NCBI GenBank assembly: GCA_903875465.1
Contig: CAIQWB010000099.1
Location: 1-64,000, forward strand
Direction of reading: 5' to 3'
DNA length: 64,000 nt
Source: an uncultured Verrucomicrobia subdivision 3 bacterium
GTDB taxonomy: Bacteria; Verrucomicrobiota; Verrucomicrobiia; Limisphaerales; UBA11358
Made by a program: the position numbers and the translations under genes. Below the pieces are notes generated by a model. That model did no database searches. It was given only the letters and a program-made list of their open reading frames with translations, and was not told the origin of the DNA. This document shows, piece by piece, positions 1-8,818 of this stretch (position 1 is the stretch's first letter; every line of letters begins with the position of its first letter).

Positions 1-130
1 ACCCACCCCTCAAACCCACCCCTCAAACCCACCCCTCAAACCCACCCCTCAAACCCACCCCTCAAACCCACCCCTCAAACCCACCCCTCAAACCCACCCC
101 TCAAACCCACCCCTCAAACCCACCCCTTAA
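1..130. repeat. 13-bp tandem repeat array (about 10 units)
   Basis: Ten head-to-tail copies of ACCCACCCCTCAA fill the left edge of the window. Nine copies are perfect and the last has one C-to-T change. The array starts at base 1, so it probably continues to the left and the true copy number is unknown. The strand is C-rich with no G. The unit length is not a multiple of three, which argues against a coding role. No gene overlaps it. Confidence 0.97.
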
Positions 131-164
131 ATACCCGTATTGAAAGCAGGCAATACGGGTATTT
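129..164. repeat. perfect 14-bp inverted repeat (hairpin) abutting the tandem array
   Basis: AAATACCCGTATTG (129-142) and CAATACGGGTATTT (151-164) are exact reverse complements around an 8-base loop. The left arm begins inside the last unit of the 13-bp array. Neither side has a T-run, so it does not look like an ordinary intrinsic terminator. It could be a protein site, a cruciform or the end of a mobile or repetitive element. Confidence 0.8.
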
Positions 165-222
165 GTAGTTTACTGTTAGATTGCCCGGTTGGCGAGTCAA
201 ATTTCAAAGGGCTGGGGAGGTG

Positions 223-370
223 GGTGTGAGACAAATTTCTTCCTTCGCCCGAGCCTTGCCCCGGCAGGGGCGCTGGAAAATGGCGAATCCATGCAATCCC
301 TGGACTTCTAGATATTTATTATGCCAAAACCCGTGAAAATGAACCTGCCCGAAGAATTTTGTCTCACACC
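223..370. repeat. 148-bp element bounded by 20-bp inverted repeats, MITE-like
   Basis: Bases 223-242 and 351-370 are reverse complements at 19 of 20 positions (ends GGTGTGAG and CTCACACC). The pairing stops sharply on both sides. The interior contains no convincing gene. Size and structure fit a miniature inverted-repeat element or a large regulatory hairpin downstream of the gene ending at 457. No target-site duplication is obvious. The rest of 165-456 shows nothing else I can support. Confidence 0.5.
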
Positions 371-456
371 CGGGGAGGTCGGTGAGGGAACGATCTGGTC
401 GCCCAGGCCAACCAAGCTGGACCAGGCTAATCGAATACTCGGGCATTCCCGCACCG

Positions 457-3003
457 CTATGGTTTTACGCGCCAGGCCAGAACGCCGCCGGAAAAGTTGG
501 GTTGCAGCACGGCCTCAATCCGGAGGGCGGTGGTTTTTACCGGCGGGAAGGTGAGCGTGTTAAATTGGTCAGCGGTGGCCGGGGTGGTGGTCGTGCCGGG
601 CACGGGGAGCCATTCGGTGCCTGATTGGTAGCAGAGGCGCCAGGATTGCGGGAGGCGGCAACGGCCAGAGCCAGTATCGTCGTACCAATAAACTTCCACG
701 CGAGAAATGGTCTGGGGCTGCGGGAACGTGTATTGCAACCATTCGGTGGTGCCGAGGTGATCCCACCAGGTGAAGCGGGGGATGCTGTCGTCATGGGAAG
801 CGCCGGGCTCCAGGCCATCACCCGGCGCGTTTAGGGTGTCGCCGGGATTGGCGTGGGAGGCCGTGATTTTATACGGCGATTTCTGGGGCAATTTGGGGGC
901 GTTCCAAGGGTGGGCGGCCGGCTTCTGGCTGACGGTGGGAAAAGCCGAGATCCGCAGGCGGGCGGCCCCCATGGGGATGAGCGTGAGGGTTTGCTCCGGC
1001 TCCCGGGTCAAAGCGGGGCTGGCTTGCAAGGGAGCGCACAGACCGTATTGATCGAGGGTCCATTCGGGTATCGGCCGGCCTTTGGCCCGGATCTCGATCG
1101 GGGCGCTGGCCGGGGTGAAGGGATAATCGTCCTTCGGCCAGGGCCGGTGTTTGACTTGGAAAGACCGCTCCGGATGGGCGGCTTTGAGTTCCAGCCCGTA
1201 ATTCCAGGGCGTGGTGGGGTAATAACCAAACGACGGCCATTGCCGCGGATCGGCGGTGCTTTGCCAGCCCGAATCGCCAATGGCCGTGGCCGAGCTGTCG
1301 ACCGACTCGATCCGCTCGCCAATTTTCAGGGAGAAGGTCAGCGGACCGTAGTTCACACTCACGCTGTCGTGGTTGGCGGCCCACTGCTGCACCGCCACCT
1401 GCATCGGCAGGGTGAGGGTCACGAAGTCCCGGTCCTGCCAGCAGCGGGCGAGTCGGAGGTATTTACCGGACTCCGGGGTGACGGAAATATTGTGGCCGTT
1501 CACCGCGACGTTCGCCGCCGCGCACCAACCGGGACTGCGCAAGTACAGGGGGAACTCCACGGCTTGATTCAGATGCACCGTGAACTGGATTTTTTCAGCA
1601 AACGGATAATGCGTGTCCTCAGTGATGCGTACCTGGGTGCCATCGCCCACCCGGGCCACCACGGTGCTGGCGCTGTACAGGGCGGCGCAGAGGCCATCGT
1701 CCGGCGTGGCCAGCCAGAGGTGCTTGGTGAAATAAGGCCAGCCCATGGCATGATTATGCTGGCAGCAGCGGGAGCTAAAGGGATTCATCAGCAGAAATGG
1801 CCCGCCATTCTGGATGCCGGGCGAATGATTCGCGGCGTCGCTCACCACGAGGTTGGGGGCGGTGAGGTAGCGGAGCGCGCGGAGGTCCGGGGTGAGGGCA
1901 GCCGGGTAGGAGTTGAAGGCCACGTTCTCGCAATGATCCGCCCAGAACGGATCGCCGCTGATCTGCATCAACAATTCGTCCGAGAGCATTTGCTCGACCA
2001 TGCCGCAGGTTTCCACCGCCTGGCGCGGGTCGGCAAAACCGGGCCGGCAGTTTTCATCGCCGCCGAACAGGCCGCCCGGCACCTGACCGTAACGGCGGCG
2101 CACTTCCTGGAAGTCGGCGTACGTTGCCTGCAACTCCGCCGGATTATGGGTTTGCAAATAATGCGTGGCCGGTTCGCGAAAGCATTCGGTGATGTTGACA
2201 TTGTGCCAGTTCGGCAGCTCGCCGGCCTGCTCCCAGTTGGCGGTGCACCGGTGGATCTTGTCGGCGAGTTCCAGCAGGAAGGCCTCACCGGTGTGATTAT
2301 AGAGCCAGTAGATGCTGTAGAGCTCGTCGCCGCCGCGCATCTTCTGCCAGTAATGGGTGAGCAGCTGGTTGTCGGGCAGGCTCAGGTGGTATTTGAAATA
2401 GCGGGTCAGCAGGTCCAATACGCGCGGGTCGGCCGAGTGATCATAGTAGGTTTCCAGGCAGAACATCATGTTCATGTTCGCCCAAAAATCGCGGGTGCCA
2501 TCGTCCTCGAATTTCTGGTCGGGTCCGAAGTCGCCGTTGGCCCGCTGGCTGTTCAGAGCCCCCTGGATCCACACTTCGGTCTCCGCGATCATTTTGGGAT
2601 CGTTGCAGAGGTAGGCGAGCTGGCTGTAGCCCTTGAGCCAGTAGGGCAGTTCTTCCCAACCATACTGGCCGTGCCCATCCTTGCTCAGCCAGGCGTTGCC
2701 ATCTTTTTGGAGCCACACGCTGATTTCGCCCAGATGGCCGCACAAGCCATCGCGCTGGCGCTTCAAGACTTCCAGCAACCAGCCCTGCGCATGCACCGAA
2801 CCGGTGGGCAGGGCCATGAAGCGGCTGGGTTCGAGCGGGGCTCGGTTGCTCAGATAAAAATGATTGGTGCGGGTGAGGTCAGGCGTGGTTACCACCACGA
2901 CCTCCGCCTGAACCGTCAGCGCCACCATGCTGGCACCCAGCGTCAGGCGGCTGGCCAGGCCCGCGCGGAAACGGCCGCACCATTGAGGGAGAATGATGTT
3001 CAC
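457..3003 (-). CDS. GH127-like glycosidase (DUF1680 family), probable beta-L-arabinofuranosidase
   Basis: Secreted protein of 848 residues with an N-terminal signal-like segment (about 15-33). The central part matches the GH127/DUF1680 family, whose characterised members remove beta-L-arabinofuranose with a zinc-bound cysteine nucleophile. The expected metal and nucleophile residues are visible: an E-T-C triplet at 331-333 and a Cys-Cys pair at 413-414 (SSRCCQHN), with E317 a candidate acid/base. The last 130 residues look like a jelly-roll F5/8-type domain (VYWYDDTG, LPQSWRL), probably for carbohydrate binding. It lies downstream of the GH29 gene on the same strand, but a strong terminator separates them. 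The substrate could differ, since GH127 relatives are diverse. Confidence 0.85.
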   Translation of the reverse strand: MNIILPQWCGRFRAGLASRLTLGASMVALTVQAEVVVVTTPDLTRTNHFYLSNRAPLEPSRFMALPTGSVHAQGWLLEVLKRQRDGLCGHLGEISVWLQKDGNAWLSKDGHGQYGWEELPYWLKGYSQLAYLCNDPKMIAETEVWIQGALNSQRANGDFGPDQKFEDDGTRDFWANMNMMFCLETYYDHSADPRVLDLLTRYFKYHLSLPDNQLLTHYWQKMRGGDELYSIYWLYNHTGEAFLLELADKIHRCTANWEQAGELPNWHNVNITECFREPATHYLQTHNPAELQATYADFQEVRRRYGQVPGGLFGGDENCRPGFADPRQAVETCGMVEQMLSDELLMQISGDPFWADHCENVAFNSYPAALTPDLRALRYLTAPNLVVSDAANHSPGIQNGGPFLLMNPFSSRCCQHNHAMGWPYFTKHLWLATPDDGLCAALYSASTVVARVGDGTQVRITEDTHYPFAEKIQFTVHLNQAVEFPLYLRSPGWCAAANVAVNGHNISVTPESGKYLRLARCWQDRDFVTLTLPMQVAVQQWAANHDSVSVNYGPLTFSLKIGERIESVDSSATAIGDSGWQSTADPRQWPSFGYYPTTPWNYGLELKAAHPERSFQVKHRPWPKDDYPFTPASAPIEIRAKGRPIPEWTLDQYGLCAPLQASPALTREPEQTLTLIPMGAARLRISAFPTVSQKPAAHPWNAPKLPQKSPYKITASHANPGDTLNAPGDGLEPGASHDDSIPRFTWWDHLGTTEWLQYTFPQPQTISRVEVYWYDDTGSGRCRLPQSWRLCYQSGTEWLPVPGTTTTPATADQFNTLTFPPVKTTALRIEAVLQPNFSGGVLAWRVKP

Positions 3004-3111
3004 GAGAATGCACCCATTTAATGCCTCCCGCAGTCGTTTGGCGAATCAATTTATGGCGGAGGCACAGGGTTGACGCGAAACTCCCGCCCCAGGCCGGATC
3101 CGGCCCTGGTC

Positions 3112-3151
3112 AAAAAATCCGTTGCGGCGCCCTGAACCGGCGCCGCAACGG
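3112..3151 (-). terminator. intrinsic terminator after the fucosidase gene
   Basis: CCGTTGCGGCGCC (3119-3131) and GGCGCCGCAACGG (3139-3151) form a perfect 13-bp stem with a 7-base loop. Read on the minus strand the stem is followed by ATTTTTTG (3112-3118), the layout of a rho-independent terminator for the gene ending at 3203. It suggests the GH127 gene further along has its own promoter. Confidence 0.85.
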
Positions 3152-3202
3152 AGCAATACCCGCAGTGAACCGGTAGCCCTCGGCTACCCCTAAATCATCA
3201 AG

Positions 3203-4618
3203 TTATTTAGCCGGCATGATCGCAGGCAATACTTTGGCCACTTTGTCGCCGATGTTAATGCGAATGACCGAGGCGATGGGGTCGGGAGCCGTCGCGGGCA
3301 GGTCCAGGGTCACCCCAGTGGCTGTGGCGTGGACCTTCAGGTGCGTATGGTCGGGATCGGCCAGCAACCAGGCCTTTTTAACGCGGCTTTGCAGGCCGGG
3401 TAATTCGAGCTGGCCATTGGCGGGCCAGTGGAACACATGAATGTAAATAATGCCGGGCTTGGTGGTGCAGCGCCAGTCATTGGCGGCCGAGACCTGCGTG
3501 TTGTTGCCGTAGCCGTCCTTGGTGGTGACGGTGCCGCCCAGTTCGCTGCCGAACACCGTGGCATGCGTACCGTAGATGGCCTCGCCATTGACCTTCATCC
3601 ATTTGCCCACTTCGGCCAGGCGCTCAATGCTCGGGTCGGGAATCAGGCCCTCGGAGGTGGGACCGACATTTAACAGGTAGTTGCCGCCCTTGCTGGCGAT
3701 GTCGATGAGGTTGAACAAGAGCGTTTGGGTGGATTTCCAGTGGTTGTCATCTTTCTTGAAGCCCCACGTGTCATTTAGCGTCATGCACGTTTCCCAATCG
3801 CGACCGGGAAAACCCTTGGCCGGGATTTTCTGCTCCGGCGTTTCGGTATCCCCCCGGAAACCGCCGCCGAGCCGGTTGTTCATTATGATGTTGGGGCGGA
3901 GTTCCTTCACGACCTGATACAATTTGGCAGCGCGGTTGGAATTCATGTTGTTGGGGGTGTCCCACCAGAGCACAGCGGGGAACTGGCCGTAGTGGCTCAG
4001 GATTTCCCGCACCTGGGGCACGGCAATTTTATCGATGTAATCGTCCATGTCGTGCGTCTGGGCGGGGTCCCATTTGCCGCCGCTGGCGGCGCCGCCGTTA
4101 TTCCAGTCCTGGGCTTGCGAATAGTAAAAGCCGAGTTTGATCCCCGCCTTTTTGCAGGCGGCGGCGAGCTCCTTGAGCGGGTCGCGATGGAAAGGGGTGC
4201 GCTGAACGATGTTCCAATCGCTCGCCTGGGAATCAAACATCGCAAAACCGTCATGATGTTTGCTGGTGATGACGATGTATTTCATCCCGGCGTTTTTGGC
4301 GACGGCCACCCAGGCGTTGGCATCAAACTTCTCGGGGTCGAATTGCTTGGCGAAGTCCTGGTATTCGGCACAGGGAATTTTCCCCCGGTTCATGATCCAC
4401 TCGCCAATGCCGGGCACCGGCTTGTCGTGGTAAAAACCGGCCGGGACGGAATAGACACCCCAATGGATGAACATGCCGAACTTGGCTTCGCGCCACCATT
4501 CCATGCGGGCGTCGCGGTGTTCCTTCGTTTCCGTTTCCAGCGCGTTCTCTGAAAGTCCGCGCAGGGTGCCAGTGAGGGCCAATGCCAGGATCAGCCCGGG
4601 CAAAATAAATTTTTTCAT
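3203..4618 (-). CDS. GH29 alpha-L-fucosidase, secreted
   Basis: 471 residues, with a signal peptide at about 1-22. Family signatures of GH29 are clear: KFGMFIHWGVYSVPAG near residue 46, the SKHHDGFAMF block near 119, and LWWDTP with D220 in the position of the catalytic nucleophile. These retaining exo-enzymes release terminal alpha-L-fucose from glycans and plant or algal polysaccharides. The C-terminal 100 residues form the usual beta-sandwich. It sits beside a GH127-like gene, in keeping with pectin or xyloglucan side-chain removal. The final acid/base residue cannot be assigned with certainty because it varies between subfamilies. Confidence 0.93.
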   Translation of the reverse strand: MKKFILPGLILALALTGTLRGLSENALETETKEHRDARMEWWREAKFGMFIHWGVYSVPAGFYHDKPVPGIGEWIMNRGKIPCAEYQDFAKQFDPEKFDANAWVAVAKNAGMKYIVITSKHHDGFAMFDSQASDWNIVQRTPFHRDPLKELAAACKKAGIKLGFYYSQAQDWNNGGAASGGKWDPAQTHDMDDYIDKIAVPQVREILSHYGQFPAVLWWDTPNNMNSNRAAKLYQVVKELRPNIIMNNRLGGGFRGDTETPEQKIPAKGFPGRDWETCMTLNDTWGFKKDDNHWKSTQTLLFNLIDIASKGGNYLLNVGPTSEGLIPDPSIERLAEVGKWMKVNGEAIYGTHATVFGSELGGTVTTKDGYGNNTQVSAANDWRCTTKPGIIYIHVFHWPANGQLELPGLQSRVKKAWLLADPDHTHLKVHATATGVTLDLPATAPDPIASVIRINIGDKVAKVLPAIMPAK

Positions 4619-4781
4619 GTGGTTGGGGTCAATTGTTGGGCTTAAAATGCGGGGTTTCGCGCCGGAATTAAAGCGGAATTTTGGATTCGGGCATACGACA
4701 TTTGTTCGAGACCCCGAGCCCTTGGGGCATTTGTTACAGCCTTACGGAAGGCCGTTAGTTCCCACCCACCCCGGTGAACCT

Positions 4782-7118
4782 TTATGGATATAGCAAATAT
4801 TTGGCCCGGCGTTGTTGGTATTGGTCCAGTTCTGGCTGCCAGCGGGCATGCATTTCCGCCAGGGATTCACCTGTCTTGACGGCCGCCAGGGTCGCCGGAT
4901 GGCGGAGTAACCCGCGCATTTGAGCGGGATCAAAGTCCTGCGGGTACAACCGGTACAAGGTCGCCGCGATTTGCAGGCCCACATCGACCACCGGACAGGC
5001 CTCGCGGTCGGTCAGAATCAAGTTCACCCCGCCGCACACTTTGCCCTTGTGAACACTGGCGGTGGGCGTAAAGCGGATGGGTACAAAACGGATGCCCGGC
5101 AGGCCGGCGCGGTTGAGTTCCCGGGCGAGTTGGACATCATCAATGTAGGGTGCGCCCACGACCTCAAACGGCGTGTCCGTTCCCCGGCCCACTGAGAGGG
5201 CATCCTCAAGCAAGCCGATACCAGGATACAAGGTGGCTTCAGTGAGGCTGCGCATGTTGGGGGAGGGATTGGTCCAGGGCAGACCGGTTTGATCAAAATA
5301 ATCCGCGCGCAGCCAGTTGGTCAGGGGAATCACCGTCAGGTCCGTGCCGGGCGAACGCTCCGCCCGAAACATCGTGGCGAGTTCGCCGGCCGTGAGGCCA
5401 TAACGCAACGGCACAAAATGGTACCCCACAAAATTGGGGGTGCCGGTGAGTACCGGTCCTTCCACCGTGGTGCCACCAATCGGATTGGGGCGGTCGAGCA
5501 CGAAGTACTTCAAATGGTTCGTGGCGGCGGTTTCCATGGTCTCACCCAGGGTGGCCGTGTAGGTATAAAAGCGGCAGCCAATATCCTGAATGTCAAACAC
5601 CAGCGCATCGAGGTTTTTAAGTTGCTCCGGCGTGGGCCGGGTGTTGGTGCCGTAGAGGCTGTAGACCGGCAGGCCGGTGGCGGCGTCCACGCTGTCGCCA
5701 ACCTTTTCATCGGCCACCCCGCGGATGCCGTGCTCCGGACTGAACAGCGCCAGGAGCTGCACCCCGGGCGCGTTTTTCAACAGGTCAATGGTCGCGTGGC
5801 GCTGGCGGTCCTGGCCGGTGTGATTGGTGATGAGCCCGATGCGCAACCCGCGCAACGGGGCATACTGGGCCCGTTCCAGCACATCGATGCCACTCAGGGT
5901 CGGGGCCGATTCGGTGTGCCGGGGCAAGGCGCCCGCGACGTGGCCGAAATCAAAATCCGTGATGGCCTCGGCGGCCAGGGTGCCCAGTTGGGCGCGCAAG
6001 GCGATGACACTGCCCGATTCGGTGGGGTGGTTGCGATTGGAGAGGAAAATGACAAACGTTTGGGAAAAGGGATCAATCCAGAGCGAGCCCCCCGTCCAGC
6101 CCGTGTGGCCATACGAACCCACGGGAAACAGTTTGCCCCGTGGACCACTGTAGGGCGAGTCAATGTCCCAACCCAGCCCCCGGCGCCCGGTGACCCCGGG
6201 CGGCGTTTGCACCTGGGTCATGAGCCGGACCGTTTCCGGTTTAAAGACCCGGACGCCCTCGAGTTCGCCGCCATTCAATAACATGCGCGCATAACGGGCC
6301 AGGTCCGTGGCGGTGAAAAACAGGCCGGCATGACCGGCCACGCCGCCCATGTGCCGGGCGGTGGGGTCATGCACCACGCCGCGCCAGGGCTGGCCCTTCA
6401 CCACTTCCGTGGGCGCCACGCGGCCCCGCTTGGCGGCGGGCGGCCGATAGCCGGTGTCCGCCATCCGCAGGGGGCCATAGAGTTCCCGGGCGACAAATTG
6501 TTCCAACGGCATCTCGCTGACCCGTTGCACGACCTCCCCGAGCAGGAAGAAATTGATGTCGCTGTAACGCTCTACCGTACCCGGGGCGGCGGCCAGTTTA
6601 ATGGCACAGGCCTTTTGAATGGCCGCGGCCTGGCCCTGCCAGTCGGTGCTGGTCTCAATATCCGGCGGCAGGCCGGAGGTGTGGGTCATGAGTTGCCGGA
6701 TGGTAATGGCCTCGCGCCCGCCACCCGTGAATTCCGGGAGGTAGGTCGCCACCGGTTCCTCCAGTTTCACTTGCCCCCGTTCGACCAGCAACATCACCGC
6801 CGGGGTGGTGGCCACCACTTTGGTCAGCGAGGCGGCGTCAAAAATGGTGTCCTCCGTCATGTCTTCCACCGCCGGAACCAGCGCGCGATGGCCATAGCCC
6901 TTGTGGTACACGCTCCCGCGATGCTCCAGCCACAACACTCCCCCGGGACATTTTTGGTCGGCGATGGCCTGGTTGATCGCCGCATCCATGGCCGCGAGTT
7001 TTTCCGGACGGAAGGTATTGGGCGCGGGTGCCGGCGGAGTTGGGGTGACACAGCCGCCGAGCCCAAAGGCCAGCAGCAGGACGGCGAGTTGCAGCGACTT
7101 GTATTTTAGACCGAACAT
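4782..7118 (-). CDS. lipoprotein fusing a serine hydrolase (beta-lactamase fold) to a NamZ/DUF1343 exo-beta-N-acetylmuramidase domain
   Basis: The start at 7118 is preferred over ATGs at 7154 and 7124 because it places a clean lipoprotein signal directly at the N terminus (LLLAFGLGGC). The first half (about 35-395) is a class C beta-lactamase/AmpH-type domain with the nucleophile motif SLTK (about residue 97) and a YSD motif. The second half (about 415-778) is DUF1343, now known as NamZ (GH171), with GLITNHTG and FSPEHGIRG. In Bacillus subtilis NamZ and a beta-lactamase-like partner are separate genes in one muropeptide-recovery operon, so the fusion suggests one lipoprotein that trims peptide and MurNAc from peptidoglycan fragments. 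The enzymatic roles are inferred from family knowledge. Confidence 0.85.
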   Translation of the reverse strand: MFGLKYKSLQLAVLLLAFGLGGCVTPTPPAPAPNTFRPEKLAAMDAAINQAIADQKCPGGVLWLEHRGSVYHKGYGHRALVPAVEDMTEDTIFDAASLTKVVATTPAVMLLVERGQVKLEEPVATYLPEFTGGGREAITIRQLMTHTSGLPPDIETSTDWQGQAAAIQKACAIKLAAAPGTVERYSDINFFLLGEVVQRVSEMPLEQFVARELYGPLRMADTGYRPPAAKRGRVAPTEVVKGQPWRGVVHDPTARHMGGVAGHAGLFFTATDLARYARMLLNGGELEGVRVFKPETVRLMTQVQTPPGVTGRRGLGWDIDSPYSGPRGKLFPVGSYGHTGWTGGSLWIDPFSQTFVIFLSNRNHPTESGSVIALRAQLGTLAAEAITDFDFGHVAGALPRHTESAPTLSGIDVLERAQYAPLRGLRIGLITNHTGQDRQRHATIDLLKNAPGVQLLALFSPEHGIRGVADEKVGDSVDAATGLPVYSLYGTNTRPTPEQLKNLDALVFDIQDIGCRFYTYTATLGETMETAATNHLKYFVLDRPNPIGGTTVEGPVLTGTPNFVGYHFVPLRYGLTAGELATMFRAERSPGTDLTVIPLTNWLRADYFDQTGLPWTNPSPNMRSLTEATLYPGIGLLEDALSVGRGTDTPFEVVGAPYIDDVQLARELNRAGLPGIRFVPIRFTPTASVHKGKVCGGVNLILTDREACPVVDVGLQIAATLYRLYPQDFDPAQMRGLLRHPATLAAVKTGESLAEMHARWQPELDQYQQRRAKYLLYP

Positions 7119-7253
7119 GGACATATGGATGGCACAAAGCGGTTCAGGGGCCAAGCCGGATCCAATTTAAGTTGGCGAATAGTTGGGCTTGCCCATCGCC
7201 CGCTGTTGCGGGAATGTAGCGGGACGGGAGTGGTTTAAACCGAAGGTAAATTT

Positions 7254-7523
7254 ATGATGGTAATCGGCATTTGCCTCTACGAAGGCTTCGCCCTGATCTA
7301 TATATACCGCCCCTGGACTCGCCGCCGCCGCCCTGGTTTGGTGGAGCGTTGCCTCCTGACATTGGCTCTGCTGGTGCCGTTTGGTGGGTGGCTGATTTAT
7401 GCTTTTCTGGCCCCTCCGCCAGACGAGCACCCCTATCGTTTGCCGGACCACGATTACAGCAGTGGCGGCAGTCATAGTTCGGGGGATTCGCATAGCCCTG
7501 CCGATTCATCGGGTTCACATTAA
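7254..7523 (+). CDS. small hypothetical membrane protein with Ser/Gly/His-rich tail
   Basis: 89 residues, starting at the first of two tandem ATGs (7254 or 7257) preceded by CGAAGG. Two hydrophobic stretches (about 1-18 and 33-52) flank a very basic loop (RPWTRRRRP). The last 25 residues are rich in serine, glycine, histidine and aspartate. I do not recognise a family. It is divergent from the NamZ fusion gene. The mixture of membrane segments and a biased tail, with no competing frame, makes a real gene plausible but unproven. Confidence 0.5.
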   Translation: MMVIGICLYEGFALIYIYRPWTRRRRPGLVERCLLTLALLVPFGGWLIYAFLAPPPDEHPYRLPDHDYSSGGSHSSGDSHSPADSSGSH

Positions 7524-7840
7524 ACTGTGGGTTTTGCGTATCAATCGTACACCATTAAAGCCTGGTTTTCCTCTGAAAAGCCGTGTTGTCTCTCCATTCG
7601 GCCCCTTTTTGGCCTCCCAGCGCGGCCGGCTTGTTCGCAAAACCCTTCAAAAACGGCCCATTTTTATGATACTTTCTGCTATTTAATGATTTTGGCCAAA
7701 GCCGGGTGCGGGTTCGTTCCCGGGCTGCTGGTTTGGTCCGGGTCGGCACCTCTTTGTCCGCCTGCCGGTCGATTACCCAGGTCCTTTCCCAGGTCCTTTC
7801 CCAGACTTGCCGAATCCCCCAGGATGCAGGATGTTACCTC
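7524..7840. other. intergenic region, no gene supported
   Basis: About 320 bases between two + strand genes. An open frame from 7706 runs into the next gene but reads like untranslated sequence, so the gene start is placed at 7841. A 13-base unit (AGGTCCTTTCCC with its next base) is duplicated in tandem near 7779-7804, just before the start. No promoter or terminator is clear enough to call. Confidence 0.5.
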
Positions 7841-8173
7841 ATGATCGAAAACACCCTCGGCGAAATTGAAAACCGGATTCATCAGGCGATTGCCGTCAAT
7901 CCGGAGCAAAAGCGCGAGTTGCTCGACTTGCTGGCCACGCTCAAGGCCGAAATTAACACGCTGGCCCAAACGAACGGCGAACACGCGCACAGCATCACCG
8001 GGTTTGCCCGGGTTTCCACCTACGAAGCCACGCGCGCGGAGCAAAACCAGCAATTGCGCGAACTCTCCGTGCGCGGGTTGCGTTCCTCGGTGGATGGCTT
8101 TGAACAATCGCATCCCAAGTTGGTGCAGATCGTCAACAGCATCAGCAACCTGCTGGCGAATCTGGGGATCTGA
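7841..8173 (+). CDS. DUF4404-like small helical protein
   Basis: 110 residues if translation begins at MIENTLGEIE (7841). A longer frame from 7706 adds sequence without family-like character. The pattern EKRELLDLLATLKAEI near the N terminus and the ending HPKLVQIVNSISNLLANLGI resemble DUF4404, a family of short cytoplasmic helical proteins of unknown function. No signal peptide or membrane segment. It converges with plsC. The family assignment is from memory of the C-terminal HP-L-...-L-MGI pattern and is moderate. Confidence 0.65.
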   Translation: MIENTLGEIENRIHQAIAVNPEQKRELLDLLATLKAEINTLAQTNGEHAHSITGFARVSTYEATRAEQNQQLRELSVRGLRSSVDGFEQSHPKLVQIVNSISNLLANLGI

Positions 8174-8179
8174 CCTCCG

Positions 8180-8818
8180 TTAATCGGCGTGCGGTTCCAG
8201 CCGGGCAATGGCCGCCATGATTTCATCCGCCACCTGTTGGTAGATCGCCTTCAGGCGGTTCTTGTCACAGGTTTTGGCCTCAGTCCGCAGCCCGGCAAAA
8301 TCAAGCGGCTGCCCAAATTTTACAACGACCTGATATGGCCGGGGAAATTTCAGGTGCCGGCCGTAAGCCTCGTAACTGCCAAACACCCGCACCGGCACCA
8401 CCGGGGCGGTGGATTTGATGACCGTCAGCCCCACGCCGGAGCGGGCCGGTTGCAATGTGCCATCCAGGGTGCGTGTGCCCTCGGGAAACAAAATAATACC
8501 CCCACCGGCGAGCAACCGGTCGAGAATGGCTTTCAGGCCAGCCGCGCCGCCACCATCGCGGTTGACGGGCACCGCGTTCCAGGAGCGCAACAACGCGCCC
8601 ACGACCGGAAAACGAAACAGGCTTTCGCGCGCCAGGTAATTGATGGGCCGGGGCAGGGCGGAGCCGACCACGGGTGGGTCAATGTAGCTGGCGTGATTGG
8701 CTGCGAGAATGACGCCCCCCGTCACCGGCACGCGTTCCACATTCCACACGCGCCAGCGGAAATAGACCGTGTAGAGGGCCCGGAAAAACAGCCAGCCAAT
8801 ACGGTAGGACCACGTCAT
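8180..8818 (-). CDS. plsC: 1-acyl-sn-glycerol-3-phosphate acyltransferase (PlsC family)
   Basis: 212 residues. The acyltransferase HX4D motif is NHASYID (H42, D47) and the phosphate-binding block is FPEGTRTLDG, both characteristic of PlsC, which makes phosphatidic acid at the inner membrane face. A hydrophobic segment at about 5-22 anchors it. The start codon overlaps the stop of cmk by four bases (ATGA), so it is translationally coupled as the last gene of a tyrA-aroA-cmk-plsC block. The pairing of cmk with plsC is common in several phyla. Confidence 0.93.
   Translation of the reverse strand: MTWSYRIGWLFFRALYTVYFRWRVWNVERVPVTGGVILAANHASYIDPPVVGSALPRPINYLARESLFRFPVVGALLRSWNAVPVNRDGGGAAGLKAILDRLLAGGGIILFPEGTRTLDGTLQPARSGVGLTVIKSTAPVVPVRVFGSYEAYGRHLKFPRPYQVVVKFGQPLDFAGLRTEAKTCDKNRLKAIYQQVADEIMAAIARLEPHAD

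Noticed and set aside
853-3021. 722-residue open frame on the + strand opposite the GH127 gene
   Set aside because: It is the antisense shadow of a clear GH127 protein; its composition (Gly, Arg, His rich) and lack of any recognisable motif fit high-GC antisense openness.
7779-7804. Two tandem copies of a 13-base unit before the DUF4404-like gene
   Set aside because: Only two copies and no symmetry; too little to call a regulatory site, though it shares its unit length with the array at 1-130.
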